Assembly (NCBI GenBank): GCA_002687255.1
Contig: NYZR01000021.1
Location: forward strand, 1 to 21,850
Length of the DNA: 21,850 nt
Source of the DNA: Candidatus Pacearchaeota archaeon
GTDB lineage: Archaea > Nanobdellota > Nanobdellia > Pacearchaeales > GW2011-AR1
Direction: 5' to 3'
Made by a program: the position numbers and the translations under genes. The notes beneath the pieces were generated by a model. The model was not told the origin of the DNA, did not search any database, and saw nothing but the letters and a program-made list of their open reading frames with translations. Below, in pieces: positions 6,133 to 11,719 of the stretch; the stretch's first letter is position 1, and each line of letters opens with the position of its first letter.

Positions 6133-6435
6133 TTAGGCTAACTTTTTTGCTGCCCAGAGTTGTCTGGTTAGGGCTCGTTGAGCTGGATAATCATGTTTAT
6201 TCTTTTCAAGATGTGCTTTGATTTTTTCAAGATGGTCTTTAGTCATGTCTGCTTGTGTTTTGTGTTCGATGTTATTCTCTTTCAGAACTTGGGTGATCTT
6301 CTTTCCGGTCACGGCTTTGACATCAGGGACTCCTTCTTGGTCTCTGAGGGCGAGGCCGATCTGTGCTGCGGACGAACCAGATTTTGCTAGGGCTATGATT
6401 TTCTTTTCTATGGTTGCTGCTGATTTTGTTGCCAT
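6133..6435 (-). CDS. rps15: 30S ribosomal protein uS15, shortened
   Basis: The core of archaeal uS15 is plain: ALAKSGSSAAQIGLALRDQEGVPDVKAVTGKKI, with LKENN and the helix DHLEKIKAHLEKNKHD. It binds the central domain of 16S rRNA in the small subunit. The product is only 100 residues against about 150 in most archaea. It lacks the basic RRRGKSGS-type N-terminus and the C-terminal part around the SKIRRLVKYY helix, which here is reduced to RALTRQLWAAKKLA. The stop is clean and no frameshift is evident, so this looks like genuine reduction. The TATA-like box (minus strand CCTTTAAGAA, 6458-6466) lies 23-31 bases upstream, implying a leaderless mRNA. The RecJ-like nuclease gene follows. Confidence 0.88.
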   Translation of the reverse strand: MATKSAATIEKKIIALAKSGSSAAQIGLALRDQEGVPDVKAVTGKKITQVLKENNIEHKTQADMTKDHLEKIKAHLEKNKHDYPAQRALTRQLWAAKKLA

Positions 6436-6476
6436 GGTTGGTTGTTGTTTGGGAGGTTCTTAAAGGTTATGGTAAT

Positions 6477-6604
6477 GTTTAAATAGGGTTTTTTCATGGG
6501 ATGGATAGCTTAGATCCCATGGCTTACTGGTCGTGCGTGGGGGAGTCTTATTTTGTGACCTTACTAGCAAGATGAAACCAACAAGATGGAAACATCTTGA
6601 GGTT
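6477..6604 (+). promoter_or_regulatory. eL42 promoter and structured 5' leader
   Basis: TATA box GTTTAAATAG (6477-6486) predicts a start near 6508-6512 and a leader of about 120 bases, unlike most neighbours, which appear leaderless. Hairpin CATGGGAT/ATCCCATG (6495-6521) straddles the predicted start. A stem AACC..CAAGATG-GAAA-CATCTTG..GGTT (6576-6604) with a GNRA-type loop follows. AGGAG at 6617-6621 is the ribosome-binding site. An 18-codon open frame (6519-6575, MAYWSCVGES...) also fits in the leader. Confidence 0.5.
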
Positions 6605-6631
6605 CCATAAACCAGGAACAGGAGAAAGTTT

Positions 6632-6964
6632 ATGAAACTACCCAAAGAAACCAAACGGTATTGTCCGACGTGCAAGAAGCACACGAAGCATGCAGTGGAT
6701 ACTGCGAAGCAGAAGAGTCGTTCTTCGGCTCGTTCGCAGTCTAGGGGTTCTATTCCTCGTGCTAAGGCCAGGGGTTTGAGATCTGGGACAGGTAATAAAG
6801 GTAGGTGGGGAAGTAAGCCCGCTATTAAGTCTTGGAAGCGGAAGACGAAGGTTACTAGAAGGGTGGGGATTTTGTATCGGTGCTCTGAGTGTAAGAAGGC
6901 TCATGGGACGAAGAAGGCGATTCGGTCTTCGAGGATTGAGGTAGGGGAGAAGGTGGCTAAATGA
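6632..6964 (+). CDS. rpl44e: 50S ribosomal protein eL42 (L44e)
   Basis: eL42 binds the E site of the large subunit. The protein opens MKLPKETKRYCPTCKKHTKH (Cys11, Cys14) and closes its zinc site with CSEC at residues 84-87. The basic linker between them (RSQSRGSIPRAKARGLRSGTGNKGRWG) is typical. At 110 residues it is slightly longer than the usual 92-96. An AGGAG ribosome-binding site lies about 10 bases before the ATG, which fits the long leader. In many archaea this gene directly precedes eS27; here it is separated and is followed instead by eS1. Confidence 0.95.
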   Translation: MKLPKETKRYCPTCKKHTKHAVDTAKQKSRSSARSQSRGSIPRAKARGLRSGTGNKGRWGSKPAIKSWKRKTKVTRRVGILYRCSECKKAHGTKKAIRSSRIEVGEKVAK

Positions 6965-6965
6965 A

Positions 6966-7070
6966 CTTCAACATTCCAAGATATCAAGAGAATGTTGAAG
7001 ACACTGAGGAAGCTTTGCTTCCTCAAGCATTTAAACTCCTGAATCAAATTATTTGGGAGGGAGTTTAAAT
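6966..7070 (+). promoter_or_regulatory. Three hairpins before the eS1 start codon
   Basis: CTTCAACATTC/GAATGTTGAAG (6966-7000) is an 11-bp stem, GAGGAAGC/GCTTCCTC (7006-7024) is an 8-bp stem with loop TTT, and ATTTAAACTCC/GGAGTTTAAAT (7029-7039, 7060-7070) is an 11-bp stem ending at the base before the ATG. The last stem also contains a possible TATA box (CATTTAAACT) and includes part of the GGAGGGAG ribosome-binding site, which it would hide if transcribed. Confidence 0.6.
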
Positions 7071-7766
7071 ATGGTTGAACAAAAACAAACTAAGGCAAAG
7101 CGGAAAGGTGTGAAGAAGCGGTTTTACGCAGTGGAGACGCCGCTGGTTTCTACGCCTGTCGAGTTGTATTTGACGGCGCCGGAAGATGCTGAGGGGAAGA
7201 CTGTGTCGTTGGATTTGAGTAGGAGTTTACGGGGGAAGAGCGCAGTTATGAATTTGCGTGTTTTAGTTGAAGGGGGGAAGTTACGGGCGACGCCATTGAG
7301 TTTCAAGCTTGCGGGGGCCTATATTATTCGAGTGATGCGGAAAGGGAGCGACTATATTGAGGATTCATTTGAAGCTTCAGGAAAAGATGGCAAGGTGTTG
7401 GTGAAGCCTTTTCTGTTGACTCGCCGGAAAGTTTCTAGGGCTATTAGGGCCGCATTGAGGACAGAGGCTCGGAAGTTGTTGGAAGGCTGGGTGCGGGGAA
7501 ACGGGAACGATGAGTTGTTTAGTGATCTGATTGCGGGGAAGGCGCAGAAGGAATTGTCTTCGAAGTTGCGGAAGATTTATCCTTTGGCTGTTGCTGAGGT
7601 GAGATGGTTGGAGGTCTTGGGCGGCGATGGTAAAGCTGAGCCGGAGGCTCAGTTATCTGGTGAGAGTCAAGGTTCGGAGAAGGCTGATGAGAAGAAGGAA
7701 GTTGTCAAAAAGAAGAGTTCTGAAGAAGAAGATGTGTCTGAGGATGCGGTCAAAAAAGCCGCATAA
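7071..7766 (+). CDS. rps3ae: 30S ribosomal protein eS1 (S3Ae)
   Basis: eS1 lies at the small-subunit platform near the mRNA exit. The sequence KKRFYAVETPL near the start, then LDLSRSLRGKSAVMNLRV and LTRRKVSRAIRAALRTEARKLLE are family features. ATG 7071 is chosen over a TTG at 7053 because GGAGGGAG lies just before it and the resulting MVEQKQTKAKRK is a normal N-terminus. The protein has 231 residues; the last 40 are a low-complexity acidic and lysine tail (EKKEVVKKKSSEEEDVSED) that is likely disordered. In other archaea eS1 neighbours uS15 and the RecJ-like gene, so this is a conserved neighbourhood with eL42 placed in it. Confidence 0.93.
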   Translation: MVEQKQTKAKRKGVKKRFYAVETPLVSTPVELYLTAPEDAEGKTVSLDLSRSLRGKSAVMNLRVLVEGGKLRATPLSFKLAGAYIIRVMRKGSDYIEDSFEASGKDGKVLVKPFLLTRRKVSRAIRAALRTEARKLLEGWVRGNGNDELFSDLIAGKAQKELSSKLRKIYPLAVAEVRWLEVLGGDGKAEPEAQLSGESQGSEKADEKKEVVKKKSSEEEDVSEDAVKKAA

Positions 7767-7773
7767 CTTTTCT

Positions 7774-8271
7774 ATGGATTTTTTATGTGTTGATCAAGAG
7801 AATGTAAATTATACTTTTCCTACGTATTATGCTGCTTCTCTTGGTGATAAGAAGGCGCTTCTTTCGGTGAACCATCATGGTTCTGTTGTTCGTGTTGCGG
7901 GCTCACCATTTAGGATCGACGATCTTCAAAATGATGTTTGGAGGGTTTCTTTGAACGGAGATTCTTTTCTTGTAGAGCCTTATACTTTTACCAGGTCTGT
8001 TTCAGAAGAGCGTAAACATTTTTGGGGTTTACGTTCAGATGATGAGGGATTGCAACGACTGTGTGGGGATGAGATTTTTGATTATGCCTCTCAGTTTTTC
8101 TCTCAGGGGAATTTTCATGGCGATGTTTCTGTTATCTCAAATGAAACTGTGGATTCTCGTTTTAGAAGTCTTGAAAGGCCTAAGGATCTTTCGGGAACTA
8201 CCATCTTGGCACCCAATTCTTATCTTCTCGGGTTTAGACCCTCTCGGGCAACTTCTCCAAAATCTTCCTAG
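7774..8271 (+). CDS. Hypothetical protein, 165 residues
   Basis: I do not recognise this protein. The open frame extends upstream into eS1, but ATG 7774 lies 7 bases after the eS1 stop and gives a sensible start (MDFLCVDQENVNYTFPTYY). No strong ribosome-binding site is seen, and it may be translated by coupling with eS1. The sequence is aromatic-rich and beta-like (VWRVSLNGDSFLVEPYTF) with no signal peptide or membrane segment. The end (FRPSRATSPKSS) looks disordered. It is followed by the promoter and leader of tRNA-Gln. Confidence 0.65.
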   Translation: MDFLCVDQENVNYTFPTYYAASLGDKKALLSVNHHGSVVRVAGSPFRIDDLQNDVWRVSLNGDSFLVEPYTFTRSVSEERKHFWGLRSDDEGLQRLCGDEIFDYASQFFSQGNFHGDVSVISNETVDSRFRSLERPKDLSGTTILAPNSYLLGFRPSRATSPKSS

Positions 8272-8278
8272 GAATAAG

Positions 8279-8289
8279 GTTTAAAACCG
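8279..8289 (+). promoter_or_regulatory. TATA box upstream of the tRNA-Gln leader
   Basis: GGTTTAAAACC lies about 25 bases before 8304-8312, where the bulged-A stem begins, but about 85 bases before tRNA-Gln. If used, the precursor would start at the structured element rather than at the tRNA. Confidence 0.5.
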
Positions 8290-8303
8290 GTTAAATCATG
8301 TTA

Positions 8304-8370
8304 TCTTTGACCTGTTGTTGCTGCGGGCTTCTCGCTACGCTGTGAATCTCCTCGCTGCCACAGGCAAAGA
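8304..8370 (+). ncRNA. Bulged-A stem-loop element, copy B, abutting tRNA-Gln
   Basis: TCTTTG-a-CCTGT (8304-8315) pairs with ACAGG-CAAAGA (8360-8370), leaving A8310 bulged. The loop starts TGTTGCTGCGGG and ends CTCCTCGCTGCC. Compared with copy A two stem pairs differ and both stay paired (C-G to T-A). The stem ends on the base just before tRNA-Gln position 1, so it would lie at the RNase P cleavage site of the precursor. Confidence 0.65.
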
Positions 8371-8443
8371 AGCCCCGTAGTGTAGTGGTCAAGCATTCAG
8401 GCTTTTGGGGCCTGAGACCCCGGTTCGAATCCGGGCGGGGCTA
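8371..8443 (+). tRNA. tRNA-Gln (anticodon TTG)
   Basis: The 73-base cloverleaf has acceptor AGCCCCG/CGGGGCT with discriminator A, anticodon stem CAGGC/GCCTG, loop TTTTGGG and T arm CCCGG-TTCGAAT-CCGGG. Anticodon TTG at 8405-8407 reads CAA and perhaps CAG. The A1-U72 end pair and the TGTAG D-arm start agree with archaeal tRNA-Gln. No intron and no encoded CCA are present. Confidence 0.9.
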
Positions 8444-8532
8444 TTTTGTGTGCCCGGATTCTTAGTGCTCAACGAAGCGAGTTCGTTGGCAGCTTCAACA
8501 TAGAGATGTTGAACCAATTCGGGCGGGGCTAT
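8427..8532. repeat. tRNA-Gln 3'-end duplication bracketing hairpins
   Basis: AATCCGGGCGGGGCTAT (8428-8444) at the tRNA-Gln 3' end recurs with one change at 8516-8532, 88 bases on. Between them GCCCGGATTC (8452-8461) complements the tRNA bases 8427-8436 exactly, then hairpins CAACGAA/TTCGTTG (8470-8488) and TTCAACAT/ATGTTGAA (8494-8513) follow. The two hairpins are homologous to 1246-1286. Confidence 0.8.
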
Positions 8533-8574
8533 CTTCATAAATCTTAAGTAGTCATTGTTCGTTCCGAGGTGATT

Positions 8575-9204
8575 ATGAAAGATACCTATTTCATTGAAGA
8601 ATATAAAACAGAGGTTCCTGGAGAATTAGATAAATGGAGGGTTGCATTTCCTCCTAAAATAGTTGAGCTTTTTGTTGAAGAGTATAGTGGGAAAGGGGAT
8701 GTTGTTTTTGATCCGTTTGCGGGTTTTGGAACAACTGTTAGCGTTGCTAAGAAGATGGGTCGTGAGAGTTTTGGTTGTGAGATTGATCAGGCTAAGATAT
8801 GTTTTGCTAAAGAAAAGTTAGATGTTGAGCTAATCGGAAAGAGCGTATTTGATCTAGACCATTCTGAGTATCCTAAAATAGACTTGTGTTTATTTTCTCC
8901 CCCTTATTGGGGGCCTGCCCTAGGGGCTAAAACTTACCATGGTTATTTGAATAAGTTGGAAAAGTTGAGTAAGAAAATTGAGACTAGAATGAATGAGGGG
9001 GCACATCTTATTGTCTTTGTCCAGAATTATAAGTTTGATAGAAAAGGCCTGTTAACTTTGGCATGGGATCTTGGTAATGTCCTTAAGAATCACTTTTATT
9101 TTGAACAGGATTTCATCTGGTGTGTTGATAGAACTAAATCTAAAAGAGATATGAAACATGAGGCTGCAGATCATCATTATTGTTTGGTATTTAGGAAAAA
9201 ATAG
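8575..9204 (+). CDS. DNA methyltransferase (SPPYW type), permuted and solitary
   Basis: The protein carries an S-adenosylmethionine site DPFAGFGTT (residues 46-54) followed by a catalytic SPPYW (108-112). SPPY is typical of N4-cytosine and some N6-adenine amino-methyltransferases. In the common beta-class N4 enzymes the catalytic motif precedes the AdoMet motif; here the order is reversed. At 209 residues there is little room for a separate target-recognition domain, and no restriction endonuclease is adjacent. The ATG is placed after GAGGTGAT, a near-perfect anti-16S match; GTG 8569 would overlap that site. A TATA-like CTTCATAAATC (8533-8543) precedes it. The gene is more AT-rich than its neighbours and sits beside tRNA-Gln, hinting at acquisition. 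It could also modify RNA. Confidence 0.85.
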   Translation: MKDTYFIEEYKTEVPGELDKWRVAFPPKIVELFVEEYSGKGDVVFDPFAGFGTTVSVAKKMGRESFGCEIDQAKICFAKEKLDVELIGKSVFDLDHSEYPKIDLCLFSPPYWGPALGAKTYHGYLNKLEKLSKKIETRMNEGAHLIVFVQNYKFDRKGLLTLAWDLGNVLKNHFYFEQDFIWCVDRTKSKRDMKHEAADHHYCLVFRKK

Positions 9205-9236
9205 GTTAGTCGATTAGAGGAATCTTTGAATTTGGT

Positions 9237-9971
9237 TCAGTATGCCTGTTTGTATCTTCCACGCTTCTCGACTTGTTCCAATCTTTTGAGGATTTCTTCT
9301 GCATTGTTTGCTTCTTTCGTGTAGGCTTTTAGAAGAGCAGCGAAGAGTTCTTCTGAGTAGATTGTGTGTTTGGCTTCGAGGGCTTGTTTTATTAAATGCA
9401 AGTCGACGGCTTTGTGTTCTGCGTGTTTATGGATGAAGGCGAGGCCGAAGTCGATGAAGAAAAGCTTTTGAGGGGAAATTTCCCGAGCCTTCGGCTCAGT
9501 TATCTCTGAGCGAGCTTCGCTCGCTGAATGAATATCTGAAGAGGCACGTGAGGTTGAGCTGGTTGTTTGGTTATTATCTATTCTTTCTTGGTGATCCTCT
9601 GAGAGGATCATATTTGAAGTGGTGAGGTCGCCGTGGATGATGTCTGCGTTGTGGAGTTTTGCTATTTGAGTTCCGATAGTTTTGGCTATTTTGTTTTTGT
9701 TTTCTAGAGTGTCGAGGTGTTCGGAGAGTCTGAGGCCTGGGATGTGTTGCATTTCTATTGAGTTTGTGTTGTTTGTCTTGAGGATTTTTGGGACTGGGAT
9801 GATTTCTGCTGCTTTGGTGAGGAGTTTGGATTCTGATTTGGTTCTTTGTCTTCTGATTTTTTGGTCGAGTTCTGGGAGGCGGTATGATTTTTCTGTTCGG
9901 AGTTTTATGACTTTGTCTTGGTCTTGGGTGATGATTGCTTCTGCTCCTTGTGCGAGAATCTTTGGTTTCAT
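9237..9971 (-). CDS. bud32: KEOPS kinase/ATPase Bud32 with in-frame insertion
   Basis: Bud32 is the kinase-like ATPase of KEOPS, which with Kae1 makes t6A37 in ANN-decoding tRNAs. The start ILAQGAEAII is the atypical P-loop, followed by VIKLRTEKSYRLPELDQKIRRQRTKSE, HGDLTTSN (113-120, catalytic Asp115) and IDFG (173-176). Between the catalytic loop and DFG lie about 45 extra residues (124-168) rich in Ser, Glu and Thr. They are encoded by hairpin repeats, one of which also occurs in FtsY. Without them the length would be near the normal 200. The ATG overlaps the SRP54 stop as ATGA. Kae1 is not fused here, as it is in some archaea. Confidence 0.92.
   Translation of the reverse strand: MKPKILAQGAEAIITQDQDKVIKLRTEKSYRLPELDQKIRRQRTKSESKLLTKAAEIIPVPKILKTNNTNSIEMQHIPGLRLSEHLDTLENKNKIAKTIGTQIAKLHNADIIHGDLTTSNMILSEDHQERIDNNQTTSSTSRASSDIHSASEARSEITEPKAREISPQKLFFIDFGLAFIHKHAEHKAVDLHLIKQALEAKHTIYSEELFAALLKAYTKEANNAEEILKRLEQVEKRGRYKQAY
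9485..9609. repeat. In-frame palindromic repeats inside bud32
   Basis: Hairpins GAGCC-TTC-GGCTC (9485-9497), CTCAG/CTGAG (9495-9510), AGCGAGC-TTC-GCTCGCT (9509-9525) and GATCCTC-TGA-GAGGATC (9593-9609) lie in the segment encoding the extra residues. CCTTCGGCTCAGTTATC (9488-9504) matches 12616-12632 in ftsY at 16 of 17 bases. The reading frame is kept. Confidence 0.8.
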
Positions 9972-11332
9972 ATGCGCATTTTCTTGCCGAACTTCTTCGC
10001 AAGTTTCATCATTGTTTTCTGATCTAGTTGGCCTGATGCGAGTTGGGATTGGTTTTTGACGAGGTCTTGCATCATACTGAATTGTTTCAGGAGGGCACGG
10101 ATGTCTGTCGTGGTTGTTCCTGAGCCTTTGGCTATTCTCTGAATACGGGAAGTTTGTTTTTCTAGGAGTTCTGGGTTGTCTTTTTCTTCTTGTGTCATGG
10201 AGGAGATGGCATGTTTCCAGCGTTTGGTTTTTTCTTGCTGTTGTTCGAGTTGTCCTTCGGGCATTTTTTCTTTTGCTGCTCCGAGGCCCGGGACGAGCTC
10301 CATGAGTTTGTCGAAGGAGCCGATTTCCCCGAGGGAGTCAAGTTGCTGGCTGAAGTCGTCTAGCGTCATTTTTCCTTCTGCTAGTCTTTCCTGCTGGGCT
10401 TCAAGTTGTTCGGGGTCGATGGCTGATCGGACTTTTTCCATTAACGCAGCAAGGTCTCCCATGCCGAGCATTCGGGAGAGGAAGGCTTCGGGGTTGAAGG
10501 TTTCTAGGTCTGCGGGTTTTTCGCCTGTTCCGATGAAGATGACTGGGACTTTTGCTTCGGCGCATGCGGTGAGGGCGCCGCCGGCTTTTGCAGTGCTATC
10601 CATACGTGTTATGATGACGCCTGAGAGATCGAGGGCTTCGTGGAATGTTTGGGCTTGTTGTTTCGCTGTCTGTCCTATGTCTGCCGGCATCACAAGGATG
10701 GTTTCTGTCGGTTTCACTGTTTTGTCGATGGTGCTGATTTCTTTTACTAGGTCGTCATCGAGGGCGTCTCGGCCTGCGGTGTCGATGAGGATGAGGTTGT
10801 ATTTTTTTAGATCTGGTTTGAAAGACTCGTAGATTTTCTTTGGGTTTTTTTCTTTGGGGTTGATAAAACAAGGAACGTTGAGTTTTTCGCAGTTTTGTTT
10901 GAGCTGTTCGGCTGCGGCGGGTCTGTGGACGTCCAGGCCGATGGCTGCTACGGAGTGGCCCCGTTTTTGGTAGTATGCTGCTAGCTTTGCTATTGTGGTG
11001 GTTTTACCGGCTCCGTAGAGTCCTACTAGGAGTATACGATTCTGTGTTTTCTTTAATTTGATTTCTTTGGCTTTTCCCAAGATGTTGGTGAGTTCATCGT
11101 GCAGGAGTTTGATCAGGTGTTCTTTTTTTTCGATGCCTTTTATTCTTTCGTCTAATGCAGAGGCTTTGATCTTTTGTGTTATTTGTAAGACGAGTTGGAC
11201 GTTGACGTCTGCTTCTATGAGTGCTCGTTGTAGATCTCTTACTAGGGCGTCGACTTGTTTTTTGTCGAGGAAGACGGCGTTAGCTATCTTGTCTGTGGTT
11301 TTCTTGAGTGCTGAGGATAGTTTCTCTAGCAT
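9968..11332 (-). CDS. srp54: Signal recognition particle protein SRP54
   Basis: SRP54 binds signal sequences and 7S RNA and docks ribosomes with FtsY at the membrane. The N domain covers about residues 1-90, the P-loop GLYGAGKTT is at 104-112, then LDVHRPAAAEQL, DTAGR (184-188), TRMDSTAKAGG and the closing GTGEKPADLETFNP. The methionine-rich M domain runs from about 310 to 454 (MLGMGDLAALMEK, RIAKGSG, QFSMMQDLV). Its 454 residues are normal. The mRNA leader holds GGAGGT 9 bases before the ATG, partly inside an inverted repeat. Bud32 follows with a 4-base overlap. No SRP RNA gene is seen in the window. Confidence 0.96.
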   Translation of the reverse strand: MLEKLSSALKKTTDKIANAVFLDKKQVDALVRDLQRALIEADVNVQLVLQITQKIKASALDERIKGIEKKEHLIKLLHDELTNILGKAKEIKLKKTQNRILLVGLYGAGKTTTIAKLAAYYQKRGHSVAAIGLDVHRPAAAEQLKQNCEKLNVPCFINPKEKNPKKIYESFKPDLKKYNLILIDTAGRDALDDDLVKEISTIDKTVKPTETILVMPADIGQTAKQQAQTFHEALDLSGVIITRMDSTAKAGGALTACAEAKVPVIFIGTGEKPADLETFNPEAFLSRMLGMGDLAALMEKVRSAIDPEQLEAQQERLAEGKMTLDDFSQQLDSLGEIGSFDKLMELVPGLGAAKEKMPEGQLEQQQEKTKRWKHAISSMTQEEKDNPELLEKQTSRIQRIAKGSGTTTTDIRALLKQFSMMQDLVKNQSQLASGQLDQKTMMKLAKKFGKKMRI

Positions 11333-11334
11333 GT

Positions 11335-11392
11335 CTACAACCTCCAGCGGGTTCTAGGGGTTCCAGCAACCATAAGATAGTGAAGGTTGTAG
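11335..11392 (-). promoter_or_regulatory. SRP54 leader: inverted repeat covering the ribosome-binding site
   Basis: On the mRNA strand CTACAACCT (from 11392) pairs with AGGTTGTAG (11343-11335) over 9 bp. The second arm includes the 3' part of the GGAGGT ribosome-binding site, so the stem would hide it. The 25-bp repeat shared with 1217-1241 forms most of this leader. Confidence 0.5.
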
Positions 11393-11396
11393 GGGT

Positions 11397-11467
11397 ATTA
11401 TAAAGTTTGGCTTTGCCAAACCTTAACTCATTCAACTCTCGGAAGAGTTGAAGATTATAAAGTTTGG
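11397..11467. repeat. Direct repeat of a TATA-containing 14-mer around two hairpins
   Basis: ATTATAAAGTTTGG occurs at 11397-11410 and 11454-11467. On the minus strand it reads CCAAACTTTATAAT, a plausible TATA box for SRP54. Between and overlapping the copies are hairpins GTTTGGC-TTT-GCCAAAC (11405-11421) and TTCAACTCT-CGGA-AGAGTTGAA (11431-11452). The layout looks like insertion or duplication in a promoter. Confidence 0.7.
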
Positions 11468-11470
11468 GAT

Positions 11471-11677
11471 TTAGAATTGAGTGTATGATGGAACTGGAAG
11501 TCCGATCTTTGTGGAGAGTGAGAGGCGGCGTGATTGTGTCATGCAATCGTCTGTTTTGTTCTTTATTTCCCTCGCTTGGTCTCTTGCTTGTTCGTCGCTC
11601 TCTGCTTCGAAGGTGCGTCTCTTTATCCAGTATCCGGTTTCATCTTTTACCGCCCAGATCGCTTCATATGTTACCAT
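11471..11677 (-). CDS. Hypothetical protein, 68 residues
   Basis: I do not recognise this protein. It begins MVTYEAIWAVKDETGYWIKRRTFEAESDEQARDQAREIK, a strand-strand-helix pattern, and ends with a less ordered Ser/Pro tail. The size and position between the two SRP GTPases would suit ribosomal protein eL20/LX, and the start (an edge strand, then an E-A-E-x-x-E-A-like helix) is faintly similar, but the LX signature is absent. The minus strand has a TATA-like CTTAAAAAG about 25-30 bases before the ATG, in the 42-base gap after FtsY, so it probably has its own leaderless mRNA. Confidence 0.65.
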   Translation of the reverse strand: MVTYEAIWAVKDETGYWIKRRTFEAESDEQARDQAREIKNKTDDCMTQSRRLSLSTKIGLPVPSYTQF

Positions 11678-11719
11678 GTTTCTTCTTTCGGGTCTCTTCT
11701 TTTTAAGAATTTGTGTTGT

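Noticed and set aside
8371..8443. tRNA-Pro (TGG) or a tRNA starting at 8372
   Set aside because: A 7-base anticodon loop TTTTGGG puts TTG at 34-36, and the A1-T72 acceptor with discriminator A matches tRNA-Gln.
11471..11677. Ribosomal protein eL20/LX
   Set aside because: Size and position between SRP54 and FtsY fit, but the characteristic LX sequence is not there, so the gene is left as unknown.
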